DNA from: Burhinus oedicnemus
Taxonomy: Eukaryota > Chordata > Aves > Charadriiformes > Burhinidae
Direction of reading: 5' to 3'
NCBI GenBank assembly: GCA_008921705.1
Contig: VFFE01007640.1
Location: forward strand, 2,104,042 to 2,168,041
Length of the DNA: 64,000 nt
The notes below the pieces were generated by a model. That model saw only the letters and a program-made list of their open reading frames with translations, was not told where the DNA came from and made no database searches. Positions 12,201-23,642 of this stretch are shown in pieces. How positions within the stretch are numbered: the first letter of the stretch is position 1; each line of letters starts with the position of its first letter. The translations under genes were made by a program, and so were the position numbers.

Positions 12201-13180
12201 TTACACTAACCTGCAAGGAGAGGAGAGCTGAAAATCATGCAAACAGTAATTCATAACAACTCAACTGATAAGCCGTAACTCATTAAATCGTTATAACTCC
12301 ATCACGTTCATCCGTGTGTGTTCCTATCCTTGTTCTTGTCTAGGATTTGTGTTAGGGCAAGATAAATAATACATTTTATTGAGATGGTTTTCTTGGTTAC
12401 ACATTTTTCCAAATGTTATATTGTATCTTTTCTGGTAATGAATAGAAGAATAAAAGTCAGTAACCATGTAAATGCTGGTAGGAGGAAATTGGGGGCAAAT
12501 GCCCTCAAGAAAAAGGATTTCTATGGGGATGTATTGGTATCTACTGTGTATTAATACTGTCTTAGCATGTGACTATATCAGGGTTTCTCTTTTTTTGAGT
12601 CTACTCAGCCAATCCCGATCTCCAGATTACTAATTTGAGGGAGAAGTAATCACTTGGCACAGTCATGTTCCATATACCTAGTGTAAATACGAAGAACTCA
12701 GCATAAAATCTTCAAATAAGTAAAATTTTGATCAGATAAATGCATGAATTGTAAGAAAAAGAGATTTGCAATTTTTCTGTAAGAGAAAACTATTTTTCTA
12801 GACACATTTCTCTTCTGGCTCATCGTTTTTACTTTCATCACCTTCTTACCGAAGGCAAAGGCAACACGTAGGCTTGCCCCTTTAAGTGTGAAGGACAATC
12901 CACAAAACTTCAGTGACAAATATTGTCACTGTAAATTGCAGTTTGTGGGTTTTTTCAGGCAGTTTGTCTTTTTTTTTTCTCACTGTCACTGCTGGGTTTC
13001 AGTAGCCAGCTGCTTAAAGTATAACAGCTGGGAAACAGGGACAGAACAAGGAAGAACCAACTGCTTGCAGAAGTCTCCTTCACCTGTGAATTTATTCCAT
13101 GTGACCAGCATTGCTATGACAGCGGTGACTGAGCTTAGACTGCTGAGAAGGTTTGGTTGCTTTTAGATAAGCACTAAAGC
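9201..13180. other. unannotated unique DNA
   Basis: No gene, RNA or young mobile element is supported. The frames at 9194-9433 (minus) and 11173-11463 (plus) have no recognisable features. An AATAAA on the minus strand (plus-strand TTTATT at 13091-13096) is discussed with the candidate exon that follows. Confidence 0.4.
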
Positions 13181-13429
13181 TCAGGCACCGGGATGGTTAA
13201 GTTTGAGGCCGAGTCCCAGATCAGATTTACGTTCAGAGTCAGAGGCATCAAAATCTCCCATTTCGGTCTCAAATGGTAGCAGCTTCTGGTGATCAGATGA
13301 CCTAGTAGCATTTCGGGGACTTTTTAGGAAGCTAAGAGTTCTTGTGATTTTGACTCCACAAATAGCCAAAACTAAAGGACCAGGTTCCGCTCTGAGAATT
13401 CCAGGGAAAACAGCAAATAATCTTCTGCT
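13181..13429 (-). other. candidate terminal coding exon (unrecognised)
   Basis: On the minus strand a very good splice acceptor (a nearly pure pyrimidine run ending CTTTTGCAG) is followed immediately by 82 open codons in phase 0, then TGA at 13183-13181, then AATAAA about 85 bp further on (plus-strand TTTATT, 13091-13096). The deduced peptide starts SRRLFAVFPGILRAE, has a mildly hydrophobic stretch around residues 4-28, and ends with an acidic-to-basic tail (GDFDASDSERKSD near residues 58-70). At least six CpGs are retained in about 250 bp, above the local background. I do not recognise the protein and no upstream exon is identified. It may be a lineage-specific or pseudo exon, or chance. Confidence 0.25.
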
Positions 13430-14445
13430 CTGCAAAAGAAAAAAATAATCTTTGTGTTTAATGCAGTTAGCCAGAATATAGGAAGAACCGTTAAAAACAG
13501 ATGAGTCTGTAGGCAGGTGAGTTTTTTGTCCACTTCATCTCTGTGGTCGTACAGCCAGCAATTGATTAGTCATTGATTTATGCCTGTTCATTAAAAAAAG
13601 AAGCTGGAAGATTATCCATGTTCCACCCTCCTTTGCACTCATATATATTACCGAAAAAGGTCTGGGAAAATGACGTACTGGATCTTCTGTCCTGTTCCCG
13701 TATCAAGACCATCTTCTACAGTGGTTTAACAGTTTGTGAAGATGCAATGATATCAGAAGAGTCCTGGCTTGAAGCTAAATGTTTTTTACATTCCCACTCC
13801 GTATCACCATCTTAAATATATATTTATAACTATATGTATCTGCGTATATACCTCTGTGTGTGTGTGTTGAACGTTAAGTATTACAGCCTTAAGTGGATGG
13901 AGTATTTTCGTTGGTCTGCTGGGAAATGGGATGGACAGCAAAAGTGTGCAGTCCTATTTTAAGATACATGTTTTTATACCTGGACCAGGTTTTTCCTTTG
14001 AGCATATATAACACTAATTTTCTGTTTTGGCTAAGGAATAGGGGCCACAGACCTTACTACAGGTGAATATATCCGTTTGGTTTATAGTGTAATATACTAT
14101 GTTTAAAAAAATGTGTACTACATTGTGTCATGTGAATAACAGGCTGAATAACAGGCCAGAAAATGTGCTGTAAAAATCAATGATATGAAAAGATGGTGAC
14201 TTTTGAAAAGAATCAGTGTTACAAGAAGGGCCTTCGGTCCTGTTGCGTTGTCTTCTCAGCTTAACACTCACTAAATGTTTCACATGACTGTGATCTCCTC
14301 ATAGCGAATATAATTAAATTTCCTTTCCTTTGACACTGCACAGGACTTGCGTATTACTTTCTAATTCCAGTACAGTACAAGAGAAACAAACTTTCTGAAA
14401 TTGCAGACCTTTTTACCAATTTTTTTCTTTTTTTTTTTTTTGTAG
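13430..14445. other. unannotated unique DNA
   Basis: No gene supported. Contains two perfect tandem copies of TGAATAACAGGC (14132-14155) and a short TG run near 13857-13867. The end of the interval is the pyrimidine tract of the next candidate exon. Confidence 0.4.
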
Positions 14446-14521
14446 GATGTATATATTTCTTTGCTTTGAAACGTGGGATGTTCTCTGCTTCTGGGACATT
14501 GCTGAAAAGCTGTAATTAAAG
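14446..14521 (+). other. candidate 76-bp internal exon, probably non-coding
   Basis: A 20-base T-rich tract ending TTTTGTAG precedes position 14446, and the segment ends AAAG|GTAAGAAAG, an essentially ideal donor at 14522. The length is normal for a vertebrate internal exon. All three frames contain a stop, so if spliced it would be a non-coding RNA exon, a 'poison' exon or a 3'-UTR exon. One frame runs from ATG to TAA within it (22 codons, beginning MYIFLCFE). Splice signals are seen directly; actual splicing is inference, and pseudo-exons are common in introns. Confidence 0.3.
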
Positions 14522-17500
14522 GTAAGAAAGAGATATCTTCAAATTTTTTACAATTTCATGGCCTTGCAGCCTCTCATGGCTCGAGAAGTGGTGCCTGAAA
14601 TTCTTTTTCTGTATATATTTATTTGTATTTCACTTAGAAACTCAAGTTAGTTTGTTTCATTTCCATTACCGTAAAGACTGTGTTGTTACAGCAGCTTATT
14701 TAGCTAAAAAAGCACCTGTGGGCTTTTTTGGTTTGTTGTTAGAGATGCCACCAGCCTGCGGGAAGAGATTGCCTTTCTGTAGAAAACAATTCTTTTCGTA
14801 AAGAAATTCACCCTGCGGGAATTTTAAGGCCTGAGGATCTAAACCTGGATTTTGAACATGCTATAGTTGGCATAAAATTTGAAAAACAGCTGTATAAGCT
14901 AGGACCCACTCAAAGAAAATAACACTTATGAGATTGACAAGCTTTTGATCCCTCCACCTTCCTACAGCTAATTTCAGGATTGATCTCTAGGTTGCATTGT
15001 TTTCCACGGAGGTGCATTTTCTTGTATATCTTGGATTTGAGTAGGCAATGTTCATGGCTCGAGAGAAAATTATACACTTCTTTCTGGAGGCATGGAGTCA
15101 CAAACATCAAGCTGCGGCATTTTAAAGGAGTGGAGTGCACAAATACTAACAAAACCCAGCGGGAGCGGATCTGGGTTATTTCTTGTAAGCGTTTTTGCGA
15201 ATCCTTGCCATAAGCAGCATTGTGAAGCAAATCAAACGTTTAAATCTAAGATAAGCACAGGACTGATGGGAGTCCAGTACTCAGAAACAAACGGATTTAC
15301 CAACCCCTTACGCTTTGTGTGGTGGGATTACCACCAGCGTGTACAACATGGAGTTAGTCTAACAGCCTGCTTGGTCTTCCGTATAACTCATGGCATCTGG
15401 GGCTTGCAGTGTACCGGTATGAGAAAAAACATGTAGGAATGTTGGTTTTCTTTATATCAGTCACTTATTTACTGATCAAAAAACCCAGCTGATTATTAAG
15501 CAATTATTATACAACTGAAACACTGCTCACATGTCTGAAATAAACTTTTCAAGGATTACACATAAATATGCATGCACATAATAATAAAAGATCAGCAGTA
15601 TTTACTGAACAAAATACGTTCAGATGTGATCAAATCCTGACAGATCGTTTCTGTCACACAAAAGGTTTGTCTGTTTTCAAGTGAATTTTGTAGATTTAAT
15701 CTTTTTACAGCTGAATCAATGAGAGTTGTGTTGTGCTGGCTGCTGTCGTCTGCGATTGCCTTTCCCGGGTGGTGTGGGCATGGTTATTATTATTATATTG
15801 CTCAACGTCCTGTCACAAGTTCATTGAAGGTTTGGCTGCAGAAAAAAGCAATGGAGATTTTGCGAAAATTTGGTCAAGAAGTCTGTCGTCATTGTTCAAT
15901 TGCAATCTGTACCAAAACTATCTCAGGTTATGTATGTGTAAATAAGTTTAAAGGTGAGCAATACTATGTACGTCCTATACAGTCTCTGGGTTGCAAGCTG
16001 TACTAATAGGATGGTAGAACACATTCTTCACGGAAAGTTGCAGATGATCAGGTTTTTTTCCTTATTTAATTGCAAATTAAATCCTCAGTAGTGCAATAGC
16101 TAGAAATGCCCTAATCATGCCCTTTTAAATTTTTATGAAAACAGCCAAAAACCTTCAGCAAAGAGCACGTTGTATCCTAAAAATAATCTATAATATCAAG
16201 TAATATTTTCTGAGTTAAACCAAAACTGCCGTTTCTTTACCCACTACCATCGAGAATGCATTTTTGCTGCTATATCATATTATTGTGTTCAGTTGTGTTG
16301 GTCACATTCCATTACATCTTGAAGTATAAGTTAACTTGATTGATGCAATTTGGCAGATTATGTCCAAAATCCAACCCAAGCATCCCAACAGTTGTTAGCA
16401 GATGCTGAGAATCTTTTGCTCTTCCTCTGTACTTCAATGCATTCAAAACTCATTTCAGATGAGTTTTCTTTATTCCTCTGTGAGAAGACAAATTATCATT
16501 CCTTGTTGAACTAAGTCCACAGCTTCTGAATTACCAGTTCTTAGCAGCATTGTGATATCTGGTAATTTACATGTAATGTGTGAAACTGGAAATGTGGTTT
16601 TGAGTGTAAACATATCAAAGCATCGTTCTGCCTGATTTTTGTTCATGATATAATCTTTACATCAATTTACTAATGACTTATTGGACTTATATTACTAAAA
16701 TTAAGATTTAAATCCACTGTTTCTAAAACATACCAGTTTATTTCTTAACATTCAAGTAGCTTCTGGATGTTTCTGTAGCCAGAGGTTTGGCTGGCAAAGT
16801 GTTATTATCACAAAAGAGAGAAAAGGCTAAGTTTGCAAGCTCTTACTTAGCACGATCTAGAATAAGACCTCCTGGAAGTATGAGAACAGAATAAAATGTG
16901 GTTTTAATTGTAGGATAAGAATTGGAACAATTTCATTTTTGCGAAAACAAAATCCTCCTTTTTAGCTGGGTGAGCTAGTGAAACATCAGAGATTTATAAG
17001 ATGCTGCTTTCAAAGAGTGGTTAGAAAGCAATCTCTGTAAAATGGATGTAACCTCTGAGGTTTGAGCATAGTCCCTGCCTGCCCACCTGAAATAGCACAC
17101 AGCAAAATCACACCAACTGTGACTGATTATTTTCTTAAACCCAGAGCTTAAGTTAGACCTTCCTTAAGAAATAAATTGCTGCTGAATATGGAACAGAATC
17201 AGAACTATGGAACTAAAATAACACAGGATTCCCAAAATAAAAACTATTTCAGACTTTAAACAAAACCTTATTTTATTCTGGTAGAGACTATTTAGAGGCT
17301 TTTCAGTGATTAGAAGGCATTCAGCCACAAATGGAAGGAATGTATTCAAACCTCAACGGGTTTTATTGCCAGGCTTCTAGAGACCCTGAATCTCAACCGT
17401 AACTGTGAATGACGGCACTTTGATTTTTGTTAGAGGCAAGGCGAGGCAAGAGAACACAGCCCTTGTTATATGGACCTCACTCAGATGTCATTAAATATAG

Positions 17501-17530
17501 TATGCATGTAAACATACCACCTGATTTAAC
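14522..17530. other. unannotated unique DNA with a CpG-retaining stretch
   Basis: No gene or recognised repeat. About 15100-15420 retains roughly ten CpGs (for example GAGCGGATC, TTGCGAATC, TTACGC, ACCGGTAT), unusual for this window. Open frames on both strands cross it but none has recognised domains. This may mark a conserved non-coding element. Confidence 0.35.
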
Positions 17531-17547
17531 AAAAAAAAAAAAAAAAA
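17531..17547. repeat. A17 homopolymer
   Basis: Seventeen consecutive A residues with no LINE or pseudogene recognised immediately upstream. Simple low-complexity sequence. Confidence 0.9.
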
Positions 17548-17672
17548 GTTGAATCGTCACATTGCAGTATTGTATATCCAGGTTGTTTGAGACTGGTGGA
17601 AGATGTAAGTGACTTTATTGTTGCTCCTGCCCATGAAAGGAACAAGAATGTCTTTATTCTCTTCCCTTTTAC

Positions 17673-17720
17673 GACAACAACAACAACCAAACAAACAAAC
17701 AAAAAAAGAAATAAAAAGAA
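17673..17720. repeat. (CAA)n / (CAAA)n A-rich simple repeat
   Basis: ACAACAACAACAACC grades into AAACAAACAAAC and then AAAAAAAG. Slippage-type low-complexity sequence. Confidence 0.85.
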
Positions 17721-20057
17721 CACCAAACACGTTTTCTTATTGAACAGAAGCAGACAGTTTTGCATGTGACTGTTAGAGAATCTCCAGACATTTCAATGAA
17801 GCTATAGATAGTATACGTCATTCAGGTACTGTGAGAGGAACAGAAGTGTCCTCATCTGGGAATGTATTCTTTGAATATATCTGTCACTGGATGCCATCTG
17901 GTCCATTACAAAACAAACCATGTTGCACTTCAGAGATATCCATTCGTAGTTCTTCTTGAGAACGTAGCTGTTGACAGAATGCGACAATATGAAGGAGGAA
18001 AGGAACCTATTGGATGCAGAGGTTATTCAAGGATACTTTTCTCCAAAGGCGATCTCCTGTAGGTCTGAGTTAAATCACCCTAAACCACAGCCCGTTTGAT
18101 ATTTGGGCCCAGTAACAACAAAAGCCATGTCTTCACAGTCTTTGGCTGTGTTTCATCTAAGCCATAAAGCAAGAACTTGCCGTAGTGTATACCTAACTGT
18201 CCAACACAGCTTTCCTACCTGTACAATAAGCCTTTCTTCTGTAATCGTTATCAAGAAAAAGTTGTTCTCACGTTCATGTTATTTAGGGTCATGTTATGGA
18301 TTTCACTTGCCAGCTGCAAGGAGTCTCCCCTGAACGTACTCCCCATGTTAGGGCCAACAACATTTGTGGTCATTGTGCCTTGTGAAATTAAGCAGCTGCT
18401 TTTTCAAAGCTTTTCCAAAGGCTAATCATGACCCAGGCTACGGTGGTGGCTCTGCATACTGACAACATCGTGATGATCTGGCAAAGAAAATGTAGATGGA
18501 ACCGTTCTCCATGAGAAAGTGCACTTTATTTGAAACCCAGAAGCTTAGAAAAAGTATATTTATTTTGGCTTCAAAATGATTTTAGACGTTAAGAGGGGGA
18601 ACAGAATTTTCTGGGAATGAAAATGTATACAATACTGAAGGAAACAGAAATGAAACAAGTTGTTCTGGCAAAAGAAGCCATTTTGACTGAAGTTGAGGTA
18701 CTCTCAGCATTCTTTTGTAACAATTTCATTATTATTTTTTTCTTTATTTCTAGTCAGAATTAGGAAAAAGATAATAAATGTCTTTGAGCAAAATTTCTTC
18801 TGCATCCAACTCTGTTCAACAACGATTTTATCAATAGAGCTGAAAGTTCAGATTTCCTTCCTCTGTGCTGGTCACAAGTGATTCTCTTGCCAATTAAAGA
18901 GGCATCAGGATGCCCGAGAAGATGACTAGTTTTGCAGGACTGGCTTTGGCGTAACTGGAAGCCAGACTTAATCCAATCGGTTTATGGTCTTGCACGACCA
19001 TATGGTCAGCCTCTGCTGGCTTCCCTGGGCTCGTTCTGACCTGACCAGAGAGAGAGTTCAGATGTCCAGTGTGCTAAAATGTTGGAGTCTATACAGGACG
19101 GTCATTTCAGAAAAACATCGAGGCAGACGATCAAGCCAATCCCTTGTTCAGCAATCCTTCAAGTCCATTGTAAGGGAGTCAAACCTCTATGTTTCTAGCT
19201 GAACAAGAAGGGACTAGTGAGCTGCAACTTGGGGGACGGCAGCCGGGTTCCAAATAGGATAAGTAAAAGCTTTGGGTTTTTTTTGCTTTATTTTGTGTTT
19301 CTTTTTTTTTTTTTCTTCCTTCTTTTTTGTTATTTAATTTTGTGGCTATTATCAGAAATGATGGTTTCAGCTATGGCAAGACAACGAACTAGCTACAGGG
19401 CTTTAAAAACAGAACTAAAACAAGACACTGCCCCAGAAAAACAACATTGTTTATTGGTGGTGTGATAAAATCAGAGAGCATGTCATAGCAGCTAGCAGAT
19501 CACCAACCCAGCTGACTGGTTTGTTTATCCGCCTCACTGTATCAGGTCTATCATTATTTCCTCCACGGTTAAACATCTACGTCGTGATTTTCTGACAGTA
19601 TCTAGAATTGCACTTTGTGACCCAGTTAGTCCTTTTTAGCTTCCTACATTCATTACACAACAGTAACACTGTAAATAATATATGTATAAAAAAAACTTGA
19701 TTATGATAATTGGTATTTTGTACTAGATACATCTCAGCTAATATATCAAATCACAGTCTATGTACGTCATTGTCTCCCCTGTATTTTATATAAAATTCTA
19801 TATAGATGAGACACAAGATTATATTATACCAATATGCGCTATAGTCTCATTTCTTCCATTGTTGGCTGTGTAATTCAAAAGCCTTCTTAGTGTACTTTTC
19901 AAGGGAATTTTTGTTGTACTTTCTTTTCATAATCTTCGTTCATACCGTGTTTAATTCTAATGACAGCTTTAGTCATAATTTTCTATACTTAAGTAGATAT
20001 GGAGAATGGGAGTATCAGATCAGTATCTGGAACCAAACTCATTATGTGTGCGCCCAC
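17721..20057. other. unannotated unique DNA
   Basis: No gene supported. A perfect 12-bp palindrome GACCATATGGTC (E-box CATATG core) lies at 18996-19007, with a further ATGGTC at 18984-18989. A T-rich stretch lies at about 19277-19330. Confidence 0.4.
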
Positions 20058-20105
20058 AAAAAAAAAAAAAAGCAAAAAGGAAAAAAAAAGGAGAGAGACT
20101 GAGAA
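20058..20105. repeat. A-rich / purine-rich low-complexity tract
   Basis: A14 followed by GCAAAAAGGAAAAAAAAAGG and GAGAGAGACTGAG. Low complexity only. Confidence 0.8.
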
Positions 20106-20246
20106 AGAGCTGAAGAGAACAGCTTTTTTTGTCACATTTCTACTTTCTCAAGTCTGTAAAGTTCATGAAATGAGGTATTCTGGGATAGATTCTGAGATTA
20201 GGATGTAAAATCAGTTTTTTCTAGTGCTTATACATCCTATATTCCT

Positions 20247-20330
20247 GATAAGAATTTGGGTATTTTCATGATGTGGTTCCATTGTACAATTGTCAAGAAA
20301 TACTGGTATTTTCATGGTGTGGTTGGTAAA
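20247..20330 (+). repeat. local direct duplication, period about 46 bp
   Basis: GGTATTTTCATGATGTGGTT at 20259-20278 recurs as GGTATTTTCATGGTGTGGTT at 20305-20324, 19 of 20 identical. Weaker similarity extends a few bases to the left of each copy. This looks like an old two-copy tandem duplication of about 46 bp. Confidence 0.7.
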
Positions 20331-23300
20331 TTAGTGCTGTGATTGAGCTAACCAGGATAACTGAGTGTCTAACTACCAGGACCTTATTGAGCTGTGGGGC
20401 AAATAATATCAGTTCTTGCTTCTGAATTCCAGCAGCACACTGGTCTAACAGATATTGTTACCACTTCTTGGCAAATGAAGCCCTGTTTGATAGAATTTCA
20501 TTTTTGGTAAAAAGATATAAGAATGTACTGAATATTCTGCTATGAAAGAGAAAATGCTTAAAAGTGGCTAATGTTATTACTGCCTGATAGAACAACAGAT
20601 TTCTAAGGCCTGTTTATTTTCTTGTGTCCGTGTGATGTGACAGGAGAAGGTGAAGGCTGCAGTTAAAGGGAGCCATCAGTCACAGTGCCATTCAAAAATA
20701 CAGTTTGTTTGGCGATAATGTCTTATCTGTCTGTTTTTCCCTTTCTTCAAAGGGCAGCTTCTTCGTGAGTTTATAATTTTCAGATTTCTTTATTCTTTAA
20801 AATACTTACATGACGGCAGAGAGGACCTATCACTCCACTCTGACAGATGGAGTGTATCAGGGAGCCTTGTTACTCCAAAGCAAGGTGTTCCAGAGCTGTC
20901 TTTGAGACAGCTAGAAGTACAAGCTCAGCTTGGCAGTGGGCTACAACATTTAGAAAAATGCTGGCTTTGCCCTGAATTCCTAGGAAAATTTTATGTGGAA
21001 ACCGTGGATACAATAATTAAAAATGCATGGGAGTCTCCACTGAGCTTTCTCCCTCACTTTTTTTTTTCTTTCTAATTTTTGCGGAGTATTACTATTAAAA
21101 CCTCCTGATGTCCATACCTTGCCAAAGCTGCTGGCTCAAACCGCATCAGGAGTTCCCCCATGCACCCGTACCTGCTGGCACCCACCAGATCCTCATTGCT
21201 GCAGGTGCACCTAATGTTCAAGCAAAAATCCCACAATTTGCAAATCTGAGCTTCTACTAAGTGCCAGTGCAAGTGATTTACGCAGTTGACTTCACCCATT
21301 TGAGTAAGCTGGTGCTTAATTTAAGAGAGTTTTTTAAAATATTCTTCTAGTAACAAAAAGTTTTCAGGATGTTATATTATTTGATGTGTGGATTTCCTGT
21401 ACAAATACCTGCTTGAACTATTCACTCTTATTTTGACATCTTCAGCTTCTATCAACGAAAGTGTTAAAGAATTGTTTCCCTAATTATAATTAACTAAGAT
21501 TACACAGCACACTTACACTGTTTGCTTTGTGTCCCAGAACATGGAATTTCTTTATAATAAAAAAAACACATTTGCTGTGTAAACACATCATATTGTAACA
21601 TGTGCTATATATGATATATATAATAGCAATGCGTGCCAGGGAGGAATTAGGACACCCTGGTTGGTTTTGGGCTGGCCAAATCGCACGCTGTAGAACAGCT
21701 TTCAGGCAGTGCTGGGAAATTTGCACCGCTAAGGATGATTCCCAGCATGCGGTTTAGATGCAGGAGGCTAATTAGGTTTAACGGCAACGCAGCAGGTTGT
21801 TTCATGTGAGCTGGCCTCTGCCCAAGGATAGCGGTGGGCACGTTCAGGGTACCGGTATAGATGTTCATGGCCCTGGTGGTCGTGCTTGCTTGTTGCTGCA
21901 TCGACACGTACCAGAGACCTTTGGGGCTAACCGGCACACTCTCTCAGATGTCTGTGTTACAATTTCTTTAATTAGCCTGTGCCCTAAAGGTAAAGGGACA
22001 ACACCGTTACCTTCTGAACACCCTGGAGAATTGCTTTGTCAGATGTTTTGGAAGGAGCCCAGTTTTAGGACTCACCAAAACCATGGCAAAAGACTTCCTT
22101 GGGATGATCAGAATCAGCTTTATTGCTCCACAGAAGTGAAAAGAATATCTAGCCCAAAACATTCAATAAACAACTAGTTGCATGAATAAAATATTAACCG
22201 GCGCTACAGCTTCTCCTTAGCTGCTCCAACTTTTCACCAAGCGTCTGAAGCCACCTTGTAGCTTTTGTTATTTGCTCAAGGGGTAGCATGCTCTGAAGAG
22301 CTCTCCTCCCCCTTCCCTTTTCCCTGAGATGACTATTACGTCTATCAAGAAGAATTCCTTAGAGGAGAGTTTCCTCTGTAGTACGAGACACTTCCAGCGA
22401 GTGATGCAGCTGTCCGTCGTTCTCTGTAACTGGGTGGCAGGAGGTCACATGAGACAGTGGATGGCTGTGTCACCTCTCCACTATTTCTCTAAAATTACTT
22501 GATTATTATTTCTGTTGTGTGTTTAATTACATTTCATTAGAATATTTTTGCCTTTAGGTTTCAGTCTTCCTTCTTTTGCTTACAGCTTTATCAGCCCAAG
22601 TGGTATGTATTTTTTATGAGCTATGTGTTATGAGAAATAATGCATAATGTATAAAGTAAAGCCTTTTAGGATTCATGTTTAACTTGCTACAACTTTTGCG
22701 TGCTGTCTACCTATAACATGAAAATACAGTTAAATGTTCTTCTGAGGAGGAAATTGAAAAAAATATACACTCCCTATTTGACAATTTGAAGGAACTTTGT
22801 CACAAAAATAAATGTAATATGATGTCAAAATTTGTATAATTAACTCATTCATAAGTAACTGTATAAATCTAGTTTAGCAATCCACTGCAAAGCAAAACCG
22901 CTGTGCAATTATGCTGCAATTACAACTTAATTACATAGATATTACAGCATCTGCATTTTACTTATACTGTCTTTTTCCAAATTATAGTAATTAACCTTGC
23001 AGCTTCTAAGTTTTACCTTGCATAACAATAAAGCACATGACCTGGTTAAGTGCAATTTTTCTGCTCTTACGTTTACTTCATGTAAAAATCTTACATAAAA
23101 TACTGATATAACATCGTTTCACCAGCTAATTTAAATTGAGAATCCCTTAAAGACAATAGCTATATTCTGTAATAGGATGTTTATATTCTATAAACAATAT
23201 CTGAATGGAAATAAATAAACGTATGTTTATTTCTATAATTAAAGTTTGGCCATAAAATAATATCATTTATCAGCTGGGGTTAAGAAGCTTTCTGGTGCAG

Positions 23301-23642
23301 TATTCCAGATTTTTGCTCCTTTCTGAGTTAAAAACTAAGGTTTGCTTTCATCTTTCCTAACTTGAGATACCTAAGATGGGATGAATTCCATTTCCGTGCA
23401 TCTTTTTCTGTAGAGGGAACAACTTGACTAGCTTAAACTAACTTGTACTGTGCAGGGGTGGTTTTCCCAGTGCTTGCTGACTTCCAAAGTTGGTGGGTGC
23501 CAAAAGCAAGTTTTTCTCTCTGTATCAGCCTCTGGGCTCTTCTTTCTCATGGCCGCTGGCACCTGACCAATGATCCAAGCAGTCTAACATACCTGCACAA
23601 GAAATATATATATACAACCTAGATGATTCTATAATCGTATGA
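20331..23642. other. unannotated DNA with one GC-richer block
   Basis: No gene supported. About 21630-22130 is GC- and CpG-richer than its surroundings, with homeodomain-type GGCTAATTAGG near 21767 and several CpGs (AATCGCACGC, GGCAACGC, ACCGGTAT, CATCGACACG). It could be a conserved element or an old unrecognised insertion. About 22480-23270 is very AT-rich. The stretch 21150-21300 vaguely resembles old amniote repeats but cannot be assigned. Confidence 0.35.

Noticed and set aside
23600..23625. TATA-like ATATATATATAC as a promoter
   Set aside because: Simple AT repeat with no transcription unit or other core-promoter elements nearby.
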